A stretch of 64,000 bases of DNA from Gaiellasilicea sp037721555 (GCA_037721555.1 JBBJOI010000006.1:1-64000); one strand, 5' to 3'. Shown: positions 1-8,546, counted from the stretch's first letter. Notes: a model not told the origin generated them from the sequence alone. Numbers and translations: made by a program.

Positions 1-2
1 AG

Positions 3-71
3 CTGCCGCTCGAGTACGCGGTCGAGATGAACCGCCTGATCCAGCTCCAGATGGAGGGCAGTGTTGGCTAA
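3..71 (+). CDS. sufB: SufB, C-terminal end (partial)
   Basis: The first 71 bases read in frame 3 as the last 22 residues of SufB, ending in the conserved tail NRLIQLQMEGSVG and a TAA stop. SufB is the core scaffold subunit of the SufBCD Fe-S cluster assembly complex in the cytoplasm. The rest of the gene lies upstream of the window. The stop overlaps the first possible start of the following VOC gene, and sufD follows six genes later on the same strand, which supports the assignment. No sufC is seen here; it may lie upstream. Confidence 0.82.
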   Translation: MPLEYAVEMNRLIQLQMEGSVG

Positions 72-462
72 GGCAGTATTGGCTAGTCCGGTGACGGGCC
101 TCGACTTCGTCGGCGTCCCGTCCACCGACTGGAAGCGATCACGGGTCTTCTACGTCGACACGCTGGGCCTGCGGCCCGACGACACCGGCGACTCCGAGTT
201 CTGGGTCGGCGAGACGTGCTTCGGCATCTATGAGCCGACCACATTCGGGATGGAGTTCGCGCCGCAGAAGACCGCGCACCTGGCGCTGCACGTCGAGGAC
301 GTCGCCGCCACCCGCGCCGAGCTCGAGGCGAAGGGCATCGAGTTCCTCGGCGAGACCTCCGACACGGGCGTCTGCTACATGGCGTTCCTCGAGGATCCCG
401 ACGGCAACGCCCTGATGCTCCACCACCGCTACGCGCCGCGCTCCGCCCCCTCGCAGTCGTGA
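61..462 (+). CDS. VOC family protein 1 of 5
   Basis: A 133-residue (or about 123) single-module VOC protein (glyoxalase/bleomycin-resistance fold, beta-alpha-beta-beta-beta repeats, usually a dimer). The domain begins at TGLDFVGVPSTD, so GTG at 91 is a more natural start than GTG 61, which overlaps sufB. It ends with the block DPDGNALMLHHRYAP shared by its neighbours. The usual first metal ligand position is not an obvious His/Glu, so metal use and substrate are unknown. It shares the inner block FWVGETCFG with copy 4, so copies 1 and 4 form one subtype. Confidence 0.85.
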   Translation: MLAKAVLASPVTGLDFVGVPSTDWKRSRVFYVDTLGLRPDDTGDSEFWVGETCFGIYEPTTFGMEFAPQKTAHLALHVEDVAATRAELEAKGIEFLGETSDTGVCYMAFLEDPDGNALMLHHRYAPRSAPSQS

Positions 463-848
463 CGCAGCTCGAGCGGGTCGACTTCGTGGCGATCCCGACG
501 CGCGACAGAGAGCGTGCGGTGAGGTTTTACGGAGACACGTTGGGCCTGGAGCGCAACCCGAAGTCCTCCGAAACCTGGGTGGAATTCGAGACGGGCAACG
601 TCACGCTGGCGATCGTCGTGCCGGAGGAGATCGGCCGAGACTTTGCGCCGCTTCCCTTGGGCTCGCTTGCGTTCCGTGTGCCAAACGTCCACGCGGAGCG
701 CACTCGCCTCGAGCAGGCCGGCGTCGAGTTCCAGGGCGAGACCTTCGACTCCGGTGTCTGCAACGGCGCGATCTTCGCTGATCCCGATGGGAACAGCCTG
801 ATGATCCACCACCGCTACGCTCCCTACACCGACGGCTCGACACCGTGA
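459..848 (+). CDS. VOC family protein 2 of 5
   Basis: 129 residues, starting at GTG inside a 4-base GTGA overlap with copy 1, so probably translationally coupled. One VOC module with the N-terminal strand VDFVAIPTRD, central ETGNVTLAIV and the C-terminal DPDGNSLMIHHRYAP. The middle block ETGNVTL and the PE-x-IG motif are shared with copies 3 and 5, giving a second subtype in the cassette. Substrate unknown. Position between sufB and sufD suggests co-transcription with the Fe-S assembly genes, but the functional tie is inference only. Confidence 0.85.
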   Translation: MTQLERVDFVAIPTRDRERAVRFYGDTLGLERNPKSSETWVEFETGNVTLAIVVPEEIGRDFAPLPLGSLAFRVPNVHAERTRLEQAGVEFQGETFDSGVCNGAIFADPDGNSLMIHHRYAPYTDGSTP

Positions 849-1234
849 TCGGCGTCGAGCGCACCGACTTCGTCGGCGTCCTCGTGACAGACCTCGACCA
901 CGCGCTCCGGTTCTACGGTGAGACGCTCGGTCTGCGACGCAACGAGAGGGCGAATCCCGACTGGCCAGAGTTCGAGACCGGAAACGTCACCCTCTCGCTC
1001 GTCCGCCCCGAGCAGATCGGCCGTGAGGAGTTCACGCCGAACACGATGCCGATTGCGCTCCGCGTGCCGGACGTGGCCGAGGCACGGGCGCGCCTCGAGG
1101 CAGAAGGCGTGGGGTTCAAGACGGAGACCATGGACTCGGAGGTCTGCCACATGGCGGTCTTCTCCGACCCCGACGGAAACGCGTTAATGCTCCACCGTCG
1201 CTACGCGCCGTACTCCAACGGCTCAACGCCCTGA
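845..1234 (+). CDS. VOC family protein 3 of 5
   Basis: 129 residues, GTG start in a GTGA overlap with copy 2; its TGA overlaps the ATG of copy 4 by one base. VOC fold with N-terminal TDFVGVLVTD, ETGNVTLSLV and C-terminal DPDGNALMLHRRYAP. Most similar to copy 2 by eye, including an almost identical tail YAPYSNGSTP versus YAPYTDGSTP, which points to a recent tandem duplication. The substrate cannot be read from the sequence. Confidence 0.85.
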   Translation: MIGVERTDFVGVLVTDLDHALRFYGETLGLRRNERANPDWPEFETGNVTLSLVRPEQIGREEFTPNTMPIALRVPDVAEARARLEAEGVGFKTETMDSEVCHMAVFSDPDGNALMLHRRYAPYSNGSTP

Positions 1235-1589
1235 TGCAGATCGAGAAGCTCGACTTCGTTGGCGTGCCGTCGACGGACGCTGAGCGGTCGAAGGCGTTCT
1301 ACGTCGACACGCTCGGCTTGCGACAAGACGGGCAGCGTGAGTTCTGGGTCGGCGAGACGTGCTTTGGCGTCTGGGAGCCTACGAGCTTCGGCATGGAGTT
1401 CGCACCGCAGCAGAACGGGCATCTAGCGCTGCACGTCGACGACGTCGCAGAGGCTCGGAAGGAGCTGGAGGCAAAGGGCGTCGAGTTCCAGGGCGACATC
1501 CTCGACACCGGCGTCTGCCACATGGCCGTGTTCACCGATCCCGACGGCAACGACTGATGCTGCACCACCGCTACGCCCCGACCGACTGA
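1234..1589 (+). pseudogene. VOC family protein 4 of 5, frameshifted near its end
   Basis: The open frame runs 1234-1557 (107 residues) and stops right after DPDGND. The next frame, from 1554 to 1589, encodes LMLHHRYAPTD, exactly the tail present in the sibling copies. One missing base around 1552 therefore removes the last beta strand with its conserved His-His-Arg-Tyr. The rest of the domain is intact and closest to copy 1 (FWVGETCFG, FGMEFAPQ). It could be a true recent mutation or a sequencing/assembly error; one extra base at the site would restore the full gene. Confidence 0.75.
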
Positions 1590-1602
1590 TGTCGACCAAC
1601 TG

Positions 1603-1986
1603 ATGCAGGTCGAAAAGATCGATTTCGTGTCGTTCCTGACCGAGGACATCCCGCGCGCGCGGCAGTTCTACTCCGAGACGCTGGGACTCGAGATCGAGAC
1701 CGAGGGCGAGAACGACATCGAGTTCCGCGCCGGCCAGGTCACGCTCGACATCTTCAACCCGGCGAGCATCGGGCAAGAGTTCTCATCGAGCCCCGCCGGT
1801 CTCGCCCTGAGAGTGCCCGACGTGGGCGCTACGCGCGCTGAGCTGGAAGCGAAGGGCGTCATCTTCGAGGGCGCTACGATCGACACCGGCGTCTGTCACA
1901 TGGCGTCGTTCAAGGATCCCGACGGAAACGCGCTGATGCTCCACAGGCGCTACGCGCCGGTCGAGGGAGGCAAGGATGGCGACTGA
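1603..1986 (+). CDS. VOC family protein 5 of 5
   Basis: 127 residues, ATG start 13 bases after the restored end of copy 4. VOC module with KIDFVSFLTED, a middle block FRAGQVTLDIFNP and the tail DPDGNALMLHRRYAP. It resembles copies 2 and 3 in the middle but has diverged more. Its 3' end overlaps the next gene by 11 bases. It closes the five-copy cassette, whose subtype order is A-B-B-A-B. Confidence 0.84.
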   Translation: MQVEKIDFVSFLTEDIPRARQFYSETLGLEIETEGENDIEFRAGQVTLDIFNPASIGQEFSSSPAGLALRVPDVGATRAELEAKGVIFEGATIDTGVCHMASFKDPDGNALMLHRRYAPVEGGKDGD

Positions 1987-2392
1987 GGTTACGGGCGCCG
2001 GCACCCCTTCGGGTCCGTGGATCCTGAAGACGCCGCCCGGCTCGTCGGAGTTCCAGGTCTACCGTGCCGAGGCTGCCGACGCACCGGCGCTCGTCTGCCA
2101 GGTTGGCTCGACGAAGCTGAGCTTCCACTTGCGAGGTCTCGACGACCTGCATGCGATGCTGACCGAGCACGGTGACTGGATGCCCCTGGGCGCCGCCGAT
2201 GAGCAGAAGCCCACCACGGACGGGACGGTGGAGGCGTGGGCCCGGTCGGAGGACAACCCCGTGGGCGGCTGGTACGGCCTGCGCAAGGGCTATCGCGGCC
2301 GGTTCGGGATGTACGTGCCGCCGGTGTTGGAGGCGCTCGGGCGTGCCGAGCTCACTCACGAGGCCCGCAACAACAAGATGAAGGCGCTGTAG
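1976..2392 (+). CDS. Conserved hypothetical protein upstream of sufD
   Basis: 138 residues, ATG preceded by GGAGGCAAGG as ribosome binding site, overlapping the end of VOC copy 5 and stopping directly before the sufD ATG (TAGATG). Soluble, no signal peptide or membrane segment. The N-terminus has GPWILKTPPGSSEFQ and the C-terminus ends in a basic stretch HEARNNKMKAL. I do not recognise the family. Tight placement against sufD suggests a role tied to Fe-S assembly or simply co-expression. Confidence 0.75.
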   Translation: MATEVTGAGTPSGPWILKTPPGSSEFQVYRAEAADAPALVCQVGSTKLSFHLRGLDDLHAMLTEHGDWMPLGAADEQKPTTDGTVEAWARSEDNPVGGWYGLRKGYRGRFGMYVPPVLEALGRAELTHEARNNKMKAL

Positions 2393-3565
2393 ATGGGCGC
2401 TTTCCGGAACGAGGCCCGCGAGCGCTACCGCGCGCTACCGCTGCCCACGACGAAGGACGAGTCGTGGCGCTTCACCGATCTGAAGGGCTTCGATCCCGAC
2501 GCGTTCGACGGAAACGGCGCGAGCGGCGTCGCAACCGCCCCCGGCATGCTCGAGCTCGAGGCGGCCGGCATCGTGCGCGTCTCCGAAGCCGGCCTCGAGA
2601 TCGAGCGGGCACCTGACGGCATCACCTTCGAGCCGCTGACGGATCATCCGCGGCTCGGCGAGCTCGTCGGCTCCGACGAGAAGTTCGCTGCCCACAACGC
2701 TGCGATGTGGGAGCACGGCCTGCTCGTTCAGGTGCCGAAGGGCATCGTCCTCGAGCAGCCGCTCTACATTCGCGTGGTCAACGACGTCGGCGGCGGTTCG
2801 CTCTTCTGGCGGCTGCTCGTCGTCGCGGAGCCCGAGAGCCGCTTCACGGTGATCGAGGAGTACGCGTCCACTTCGGCCGACCTGTCCAGCTACGTCAACG
2901 CCGCGGTTGAGATCTTCGTCGAGCAAGGCGCGAAAGTCGAGTACGTCTCGGTGCAGAACGTCTCCCGCGCGACCTGGCACTTCGGGACGCACCATGCCCG
3001 TGTGGGGCGCGACGCGGAGCTCGACTGGGTGGCCGGAGGGTTCGGCTCGAAGCGCGGCAAAACCCGGATCCAGAACGACCTCGCGGGCCCGGGCGCCACC
3101 TCCCGCGTGACGGGCGCGTACTTCGCCGACGGAGCCCAGCACCTCGACTACGACACGTTTCAGGAGCACATCGCGCCGAACACGACCTCCGACTTCGCCT
3201 TCAAGGGCGCGCTCCGCGACAGCTCGAGCACCGTCTGGCGCGGGATGATCCGGGTCGAGAAGAACGCGCAGAAGACGAACGCCTACCAGGAGAACCGCAA
3301 TCTCCTGCTCTCCATGGACGCTCATGCCGACTCGATCCCCGGTCTCGAGATCCTCGCGAACGACGTCCGCTGTACGCACGGCGCGACGCTCGGCCAGGTC
3401 GACCGCGAGCAGCTCTTCTACTTGATGACTCGCGGCCTCTCGCGCCAGGAGGCCGAGCGCCTGATCGTCCGCGGGTTCTTCCAGGACGTGCTCGACCGCA
3501 TCGAGCTCGAGCCAGTGCGAGAGGCGCTCGGGGCCACGCTCGAGGCTCGCATCCCGCAGGCCTGA
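2393..3565 (+). CDS. sufD: Fe-S cluster assembly protein SufD
   Basis: 390 residues. SufD pairs with SufB in the SufBC2D complex that builds Fe-S clusters in the cytoplasm. The C-terminal SufBD beta-helix core is clear, with GTHHARVGRDAELDW, TFQEHIAPNTTSDF, FKGALRDSSSTVWRG and the hallmark near the end, DVRCTHGATLGQVD, followed by LFYLMTRGLSRQEAERL. Length is typical. It directly follows the unknown 138-residue gene and is the last gene of this block; sufS and sufU lie 11.7 kb further on. Confidence 0.95.
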   Translation: MGAFRNEARERYRALPLPTTKDESWRFTDLKGFDPDAFDGNGASGVATAPGMLELEAAGIVRVSEAGLEIERAPDGITFEPLTDHPRLGELVGSDEKFAAHNAAMWEHGLLVQVPKGIVLEQPLYIRVVNDVGGGSLFWRLLVVAEPESRFTVIEEYASTSADLSSYVNAAVEIFVEQGAKVEYVSVQNVSRATWHFGTHHARVGRDAELDWVAGGFGSKRGKTRIQNDLAGPGATSRVTGAYFADGAQHLDYDTFQEHIAPNTTSDFAFKGALRDSSSTVWRGMIRVEKNAQKTNAYQENRNLLLSMDAHADSIPGLEILANDVRCTHGATLGQVDREQLFYLMTRGLSRQEAERLIVRGFFQDVLDRIELEPVREALGATLEARIPQA

Positions 3566-3586
3566 CCTCGAGCTCATTCCAAGCGT

Positions 3587-3601
3587 CTCCAATTCTTGGA
3601 G
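3587..3601 (+). terminator. Weak hairpin after sufD
   Basis: CTCCAA-ttc-TTGGAG, a 6-base perfect stem 21 bases after the sufD stop, followed by TTGCTTC. The stem is short and the T-run poor, so it is only a possible terminator. Confidence 0.3.
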
Positions 3602-3649
3602 TTGCTTCAAGGCCCGGACGCTCATTCATGAGGCCCTCACCAACGTATC

Positions 3650-3689
3650 CGCCGGTAGCCGAGCTCTCGGGGCACTACCGGCGTACCAT
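3650..3689 (+). promoter_or_regulatory. queF promoter with abutting inverted repeat
   Basis: A perfect 9-base inverted repeat, CGCCGGTAG (3650-3658) and CTACCGGCG (3675-3683), ends directly against a -10 box TACCAT (3684-3689). Six bases later is the queF GTG, so the transcript would be leaderless. The dyad covers the -35 region and fits a repressor operator. The regulator is unknown. Confidence 0.5.
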
Positions 3690-3695
3690 GCGGTC

Positions 3696-4079
3696 GTGGG
3701 CGCCTCAGCCGACCTCCCAGCGTTCGTCGCCCTCGGACATGCCGGCTCCGACCACTACGCCGGGCTCGAGACGTTTCCGAACCCGGGCGTTGCGACCGTC
3801 GAGCTGGACAGCGACGAGCTCGTCGCCCTGTGCCCGATCACGGGTCAGGCCGACATGTACGAGGCGGCGATCGAGTTCGAGCCGGAAGCCCTCTGTCTCG
3901 AGTCGAAGTCGCTGAAGCTCTACCTAGCCTCGTTCCGCAACGAGGGAGTGTTCTGCGAGGCGCTCGCAGTCCGAATTCGAGACGATGTCGCGCGCGCGCT
4001 CGAGCTCGGGCAGGAGCGGGTGAGCGTGACGCTGGTGCAGAAGGCGCGCGGCGGGATCACCATCACCGCGACGGCGTAG
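3696..4079 (+). CDS. queF: preQ1 synthase QueF (7-cyano-7-deazaguanine reductase)
   Basis: 127 residues, the short unimodular QueF type. QueF reduces the nitrile of preQ0 to preQ1 with NADPH in queuosine biosynthesis. The catalytic signature is present: Cys46 in CPITGQAD with Asp53, and the T-fold block ESKSLKLYLASFRNEG with FCEALA after it. The start is GTG 3696, six bases after a TACCAT -10 box. No other queuosine gene is nearby. The 3' end overlaps the end of the opposing capA-like gene by 17 bases. Confidence 0.92.
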   Translation: MGASADLPAFVALGHAGSDHYAGLETFPNPGVATVELDSDELVALCPITGQADMYEAAIEFEPEALCLESKSLKLYLASFRNEGVFCEALAVRIRDDVARALELGQERVSVTLVQKARGGITITATA

Positions 4080-5280
4080 GCGCAACGAGCGACGGACGAA
4101 CTCCGTCGATCTTCGCCCGCACGAGCCGCGCGCCCACGACGCCGCGCCTACTGAGGTGCGCGATGAGGACGCCGGTCGCGGTCGTCCCCGCTGAGTGGGC
4201 GGGAAAGACGAAGTTGCCGAGACTCCAGGCCACGAGCTTGCTGCCGTCGCGCTCCACCGGCTGCAGGACGTGCGGGTGCGCGCCGAGCACGACCGTGGCA
4301 CCGGCCCGGAACGCCAACTCGGCGAATTGACGCTGGCGCGAGTCTGGGACAGTCGCGAGCTCCGTGCCCCAGTGGAAGTAGACGATCACGACGTCGGCGT
4401 TCCTACGGGCGCGCCGGACATCCGGATCGATCAGCTCGGTGAACGCTGGAGCTGCGCCCGGCTGACCCGCGGCCGCGTCGTAGCCGAGCGGACGCACGTC
4501 GGAGTAGGCCAGCACCGCAACTCTGACGCCGCCGAGCGTGAAGCGCGCCGGCCGCCGCGCGGCGGCGAGCCCCGCTCCGCCTCCGACCGTCGCGATGCCG
4601 GCGCGACGAGCGTGCCGGACGGTGTCGAGCAGCGCGTCGGTGCCGAAATCGACGGAGTGGTTGTTAGCCAGGGAGAAGACGTCGACGCCCGCGCGCGCCG
4701 CGGCCGGCAGCGCACCCGGCGACCCGCGGAAGGTGTACTCCTTCCCGACGGCCGCGACGCCTCCCGTCGAGACGGCGCACTCCAGGTTCGCCACCGCGAG
4801 GTCTGCGGAGCGGAGCACCGGGCCGACACCCGTCCAGGGGTAGCCGGCCCCGTAGGAGGAGATCGCGTCGGCGGTGCGGTCGCCGAGGTTGACGTCTCCG
4901 ACGGCGGCCAGCACGAGCGGGCGCACGAGCAGGCGCTTCAGCGCGATCCGTGAGCCGCCCGAGGCCAGCGCGAGACGGTAGGTGCCCGACCGCAGCGGCG
5001 CGGTGGCCCTGAGCCGGAAGCGGCCGAACGGGCCGGAGCGGGCACGCCCGATCTGACGCCCGTCCGCCAGCAGGCGCACTCCGGCGCCGGCGCCTGCCCA
5101 ACCCTCGAGCACGAAGGCGGCCCCAGGCGCCCGCCACGCAGGCGGCGCCGCAGCTCGCAGGGATGCGCGGGGCTCTGAAGCGTCGGCGCGCTGCACGGGT
5201 AGCGCGAGGTCGACCGAGACCCAGGCTGCCGCGGCCGCAACGACGGCCGCGACGCCTGCTGCGAGACGCTGACGCCACAT
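4063..5280 (-). CDS. CapA family metallophosphatase-like protein
   Basis: 405 residues with an N-terminal signal or anchor (AAGVAAVVAAAAAWVSVDLAL) and an extra about 100-residue beta-rich segment before the CapA domain. The CapA (PGA_cap) fold is clear from about residue 128: AAVGDVNLGDR, NLECAVS, FSLANNHSVDFG, FHWGTE, GAHPHVLQPVE and SLGNFVF. CapA proteins are tied to poly-gamma-glutamate or other envelope polymer handling and are related to calcineurin-type phosphoesterases. The protein probably acts outside the membrane. Its exact substrate is unknown. It is divergent from the large secreted gene at 5376. Confidence 0.85.
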   Translation of the reverse strand: MWRQRLAAGVAAVVAAAAAWVSVDLALPVQRADASEPRASLRAAAPPAWRAPGAAFVLEGWAGAGAGVRLLADGRQIGRARSGPFGRFRLRATAPLRSGTYRLALASGGSRIALKRLLVRPLVLAAVGDVNLGDRTADAISSYGAGYPWTGVGPVLRSADLAVANLECAVSTGGVAAVGKEYTFRGSPGALPAAARAGVDVFSLANNHSVDFGTDALLDTVRHARRAGIATVGGGAGLAAARRPARFTLGGVRVAVLAYSDVRPLGYDAAAGQPGAAPAFTELIDPDVRRARRNADVVIVYFHWGTELATVPDSRQRQFAELAFRAGATVVLGAHPHVLQPVERDGSKLVAWSLGNFVFPAHSAGTTATGVLIAHLSRRGVVGARLVRAKIDGVRPSLVAPTPSR

Positions 5281-5363
5281 GGCTCATCGTTCTGCCCATG
5301 CGGCCGCGCTCCTCCGCCCGAGTATCGCGCAATCAGGGTATGGCGTAATCCCTGCAACGCGGA

Positions 5364-5369
5364 TAGGTT
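5364..5369 (+). promoter_or_regulatory. -10 box of the 5376 gene
   Basis: TAGGTT lies six bases before GTG 5376, the spacing expected for leaderless transcription. No convincing -35 box is visible. Confidence 0.4.
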
Positions 5370-5375
5370 CTGCCG

Positions 5376-8300
5376 GTGCGGGCGGCAAGGGATCGGGGGC
5401 GTCTCGTGGGCGCGGCAGTCGCCGCGCTGCTGTTCGCCGCCCTCGCGGTCGCCGTCGCTCCTGCCGGAGCGGCGACACCGGGGGCATGCGTGGAGCGGCG
5501 CGCCGATCCCGGCCATCTCCGTCAGGTCGACCGAGTCCTACGGGCACGCCGAGACCTCTGGGGGGAGGCGCTGCTGAAGGCCCCGAGCGGCCCGACCTAT
5601 GCCGCCGCGCGCCGCCACCTGCCGCCGCTGCTCCTCGCCCGCGCCCCTGGGAAGCGACCGCTGACGGCCTCGGGCGTGTACTACCTCCCGTTCGCCCAGC
5701 CTCTGGGTGCCCAGGGCGCAGGAACCGTGGCGCTCCACGTCGCTGACGGCAGCCAGGTGATCTCCAACCGCGTGGGCGAGCGCAGCCTCACCGTCTTCGT
5801 GGGAGCGAAGGGCACGGAGCGCTACGGAACGTGCGTCAGGCGGCTGACCCAGGCCCGGCTCGTGAGCGGGTACCTGCCAATCCTGCAGACCGGGTATGTC
5901 GACGCATCCGGCAACCGCTACCAGCAGGAGTCCTTCGCAGCACGCGACCCGCGTACCGGCGGGCTCACGAGCTTCGTGCGCGTCGAGATCAAGACCCGAA
6001 GCGTGGTGCGGCTCAGGTTCCGCGGCTCGGCCGGAGGGATGCGCGGTAACCGGATCCCGCGGCGTGCGAAGCGCACCGTTTTCGCCGGCTGGCAGCTACA
6101 CCCGAGTCGCAGCCGCATCGTCCCCGTCACGAGGGCGCGCTACGCGACCGCCCGCCGCTCCGTCGCCAGGTACTGGAACCGCCGGCTCGCAGAAGGCGCT
6201 CGCATCGACGTTCCCGAGCAGCGCGTCGGCGATGCGGCCCGCAACCTCCTGATCCAGAACCTGACGCTCACCTACCGCTACAGCATCGGCAATCCCTACG
6301 AGCAGTTCTCGTTTCCTGAAGGGGTCGACGCGGCCCAGGTGCTGGACGAATGGGGATACCCCGACGTCTCCCGCTCCGTGCTGCGGGTGTCCCTGACCCG
6401 AAAGCCGACGCCGTACGCGAACTGGAAGATGGGCGAGAAGCTCGTGGGTTCGGCGCTGCACTACCGGCTCTCGCGCGATCGCGCGTACATCCAGGGGGCA
6501 ACGCCGGCGCTGCGCAGCTACGTCGAGGAGCTCGGCCGCCAGATCAGAGGCGGGCGCGTGGGCTTGCTCGCGCGCGAGAGGTACTCCTCCGACATTCCGG
6601 ACTCCGTCTTCGGCCTCCACTCACAAGCGGTCGTCTGGCAGGGGCTGCAGGCGATGGGTCGAGTCTGGGCGGAGACGGGAGAGACAGACCTCGCCCGCAC
6701 CTGCGGGGCGCTTGCCGCGCGCCTGGAGAGCGGCCTTCGACGGGCGGTGCGCGTGTCTCAGCGGCGCCTGCCGGACGGCTCGCTCTTCCTCCCGGCCCGG
6801 CTGATCGACGGCGAGCGGCCGTACGACTCGCTGACCGAGGCGAGGCTCGGCAGCTACTGGAATCTCGTCATGCCGTACGCGCTCGCCTCGGGCCTCTTCC
6901 GTCCGGGTAGCTCCGAGGCGCGCGGTGCGCTCCGCTACCTCCTCCGTCACGGCTCGCGGTTGCTCGGCGTCGTCCGCGCAGGTGCCTACGCCCTCTATCT
7001 CGAGCCGACCTTTCCGACGTCCGGGACCGACCAGGTATACGGGATCAACGTCGCCCGTTTTCTCGCCGACAACGATGAGGGCGATCAGCTCGTCCTGAGC
7101 CTCTACGGCACGCTCGCGGCTGCCATGACCCCCGACACGTTCATCTCCGGTGAGGCCGCGACGGTCGCCCCGCTGAACGGCGCCTATCACCGGGCGATGT
7201 ACCTGCCTCCCAACGGTGCGAGCAACGCGGCCTTCCTCACGACTCTTCGGTCGCTGCTCGTGCACGAGACGCGGGAGCCCGACGGCACCCCGCGCGGCCT
7301 CCAGCTAGCGTTCGCGACGCCGCGCCCGTGGCTCCGGCCCGGGAAGCGCATCGCCGTCGCGAGCCTCCCCACGAGCTTCGGCCCCGTGTCGTACTCCCTC
7401 GAGGCCCGGGAGGGCGCGGTGCAGGTCACGATCGAGGCGCCTGAGCAACCAACCCGGGAGCTGAAGCTCCGCCTGCGCCTGCCGCGCGGTAAGCGGATCG
7501 CCGGCGTCACGCTCGACGGGCGGCCCTACGGACGCGTCGCGGGCGGCACGATCGACCTGACGGGATTCAGCGGCCGGATCCACCTCAGCGTCAAGGTCGC
7601 GAGCGGCCCGCCTCGCTCTCTCGCCGCGCTCGCATACGTCCGGCAGACACCCTCCAAGACGACGAGGCGGATCGTCATCCAGTACCGCGCCCACGACGGG
7701 CGCCTGAGCCGCGCGTACGTCCTGCTGCCCTCGACCTACCGGCCGGGCGCGAACCCGCCGCTCCCGCTGATCATCTCGCCTCACGGACGAGCGCTGACCG
7801 GGAAGGTCAACGCGGCCATCTGGGGAAATTTGCCTGCACGCGGGCCGTTCGCGGTCGTCAACCCGGATGCGCGCGGCCGGAAGCTGCCCGGCCATTCCTG
7901 GGGGTACCGAGGACATATCGACGATCTGGCTCGGATGCCTCGGATCCTGCAGCGGGCAATCCCGTGGCTCAAGATCGACCGGCGTCAGATCTACGCGTTC
8001 GGTGGCAGCATGGGCGGGCAGGAGACGCTCCTCCTCGTCGCGCGCTACCCAAGGCTCCTTGCCGGCGCGGCCGCCTTCGACGGGGTGGCGGACTTCGCAC
8101 TGCAGTACCGGAACTTCCGGCGGCTCTCGTGCGGTGGCCCCTGCCGACGGCTCTGGGGCGGGCCGATCGGACCGGGTCTGCGGCGGCTCGCCCGCAAGGA
8201 GGTCGGCGGCGCGCCGCACAAGACGCCGAAGGCGTGGGCCCGGCGCAGCCCGCTCACCTACTCGCGGCAGATCGCCGCTTCATGCGTGCCGCTGCAGCTC

Positions 8301-8546
8301 TGGTGGAGCGTCGCCGATCGGATCGTGCTCGACCAGCACCGCCAGTCGGGCCGGCTCTTCTACGAGCTCCGGCGACTCAACCCGCTCGCGCCCGTCGAGG
8401 CCCATACCGGCTACTGGAACCACTCGGCCGAGATGCAGGCGACCACGCGGCTCCCGCTCGCGCTTGCGAACTTCGGCCTGCTCCCCGAGACGCCCGTAAC
8501 GGTCGGACTGCACCACATCCCGCCGCCCGCTTCGGCGGTGTGCTGA
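5376..8546 (+). CDS. Large secreted protein: six-hairpin glycosidase-like region plus alpha/beta hydrolase
   Basis: 1056 residues. Residues 1-35 are a signal peptide ending in APAGAATPGA. The middle (about 60-640) looks like an alpha/alpha six-hairpin glycosidase-like domain (blocks LTYRYSIGNPYEQF, GVDAAQVLDEWGYPD, PDSVFGLHSQAVVWQGLQ), followed by a beta-sandwich-like stretch. The end (about 735-1050) is an alpha/beta hydrolase with the nucleophile elbow GGSMGG (Ser878), a likely Asp in SVADRIV (about 981) and His1016 in YWNHSAEM, preceded by SPHGR as oxyanion region. This suggests an extracellular enzyme that removes both sugars and esters from a polymer. Substrate unknown. Confidence 0.75.
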   Translation: MRAARDRGRLVGAAVAALLFAALAVAVAPAGAATPGACVERRADPGHLRQVDRVLRARRDLWGEALLKAPSGPTYAAARRHLPPLLLARAPGKRPLTASGVYYLPFAQPLGAQGAGTVALHVADGSQVISNRVGERSLTVFVGAKGTERYGTCVRRLTQARLVSGYLPILQTGYVDASGNRYQQESFAARDPRTGGLTSFVRVEIKTRSVVRLRFRGSAGGMRGNRIPRRAKRTVFAGWQLHPSRSRIVPVTRARYATARRSVARYWNRRLAEGARIDVPEQRVGDAARNLLIQNLTLTYRYSIGNPYEQFSFPEGVDAAQVLDEWGYPDVSRSVLRVSLTRKPTPYANWKMGEKLVGSALHYRLSRDRAYIQGATPALRSYVEELGRQIRGGRVGLLARERYSSDIPDSVFGLHSQAVVWQGLQAMGRVWAETGETDLARTCGALAARLESGLRRAVRVSQRRLPDGSLFLPARLIDGERPYDSLTEARLGSYWNLVMPYALASGLFRPGSSEARGALRYLLRHGSRLLGVVRAGAYALYLEPTFPTSGTDQVYGINVARFLADNDEGDQLVLSLYGTLAAAMTPDTFISGEAATVAPLNGAYHRAMYLPPNGASNAAFLTTLRSLLVHETREPDGTPRGLQLAFATPRPWLRPGKRIAVASLPTSFGPVSYSLEAREGAVQVTIEAPEQPTRELKLRLRLPRGKRIAGVTLDGRPYGRVAGGTIDLTGFSGRIHLSVKVASGPPRSLAALAYVRQTPSKTTRRIVIQYRAHDGRLSRAYVLLPSTYRPGANPPLPLIISPHGRALTGKVNAAIWGNLPARGPFAVVNPDARGRKLPGHSWGYRGHIDDLARMPRILQRAIPWLKIDRRQIYAFGGSMGGQETLLLVARYPRLLAGAAAFDGVADFALQYRNFRRLSCGGPCRRLWGGPIGPGLRRLARKEVGGAPHKTPKAWARRSPLTYSRQIAASCVPLQLWWSVADRIVLDQHRQSGRLFYELRRLNPLAPVEAHTGYWNHSAEMQATTRLPLALANFGLLPETPVTVGLHHIPPPASAVC

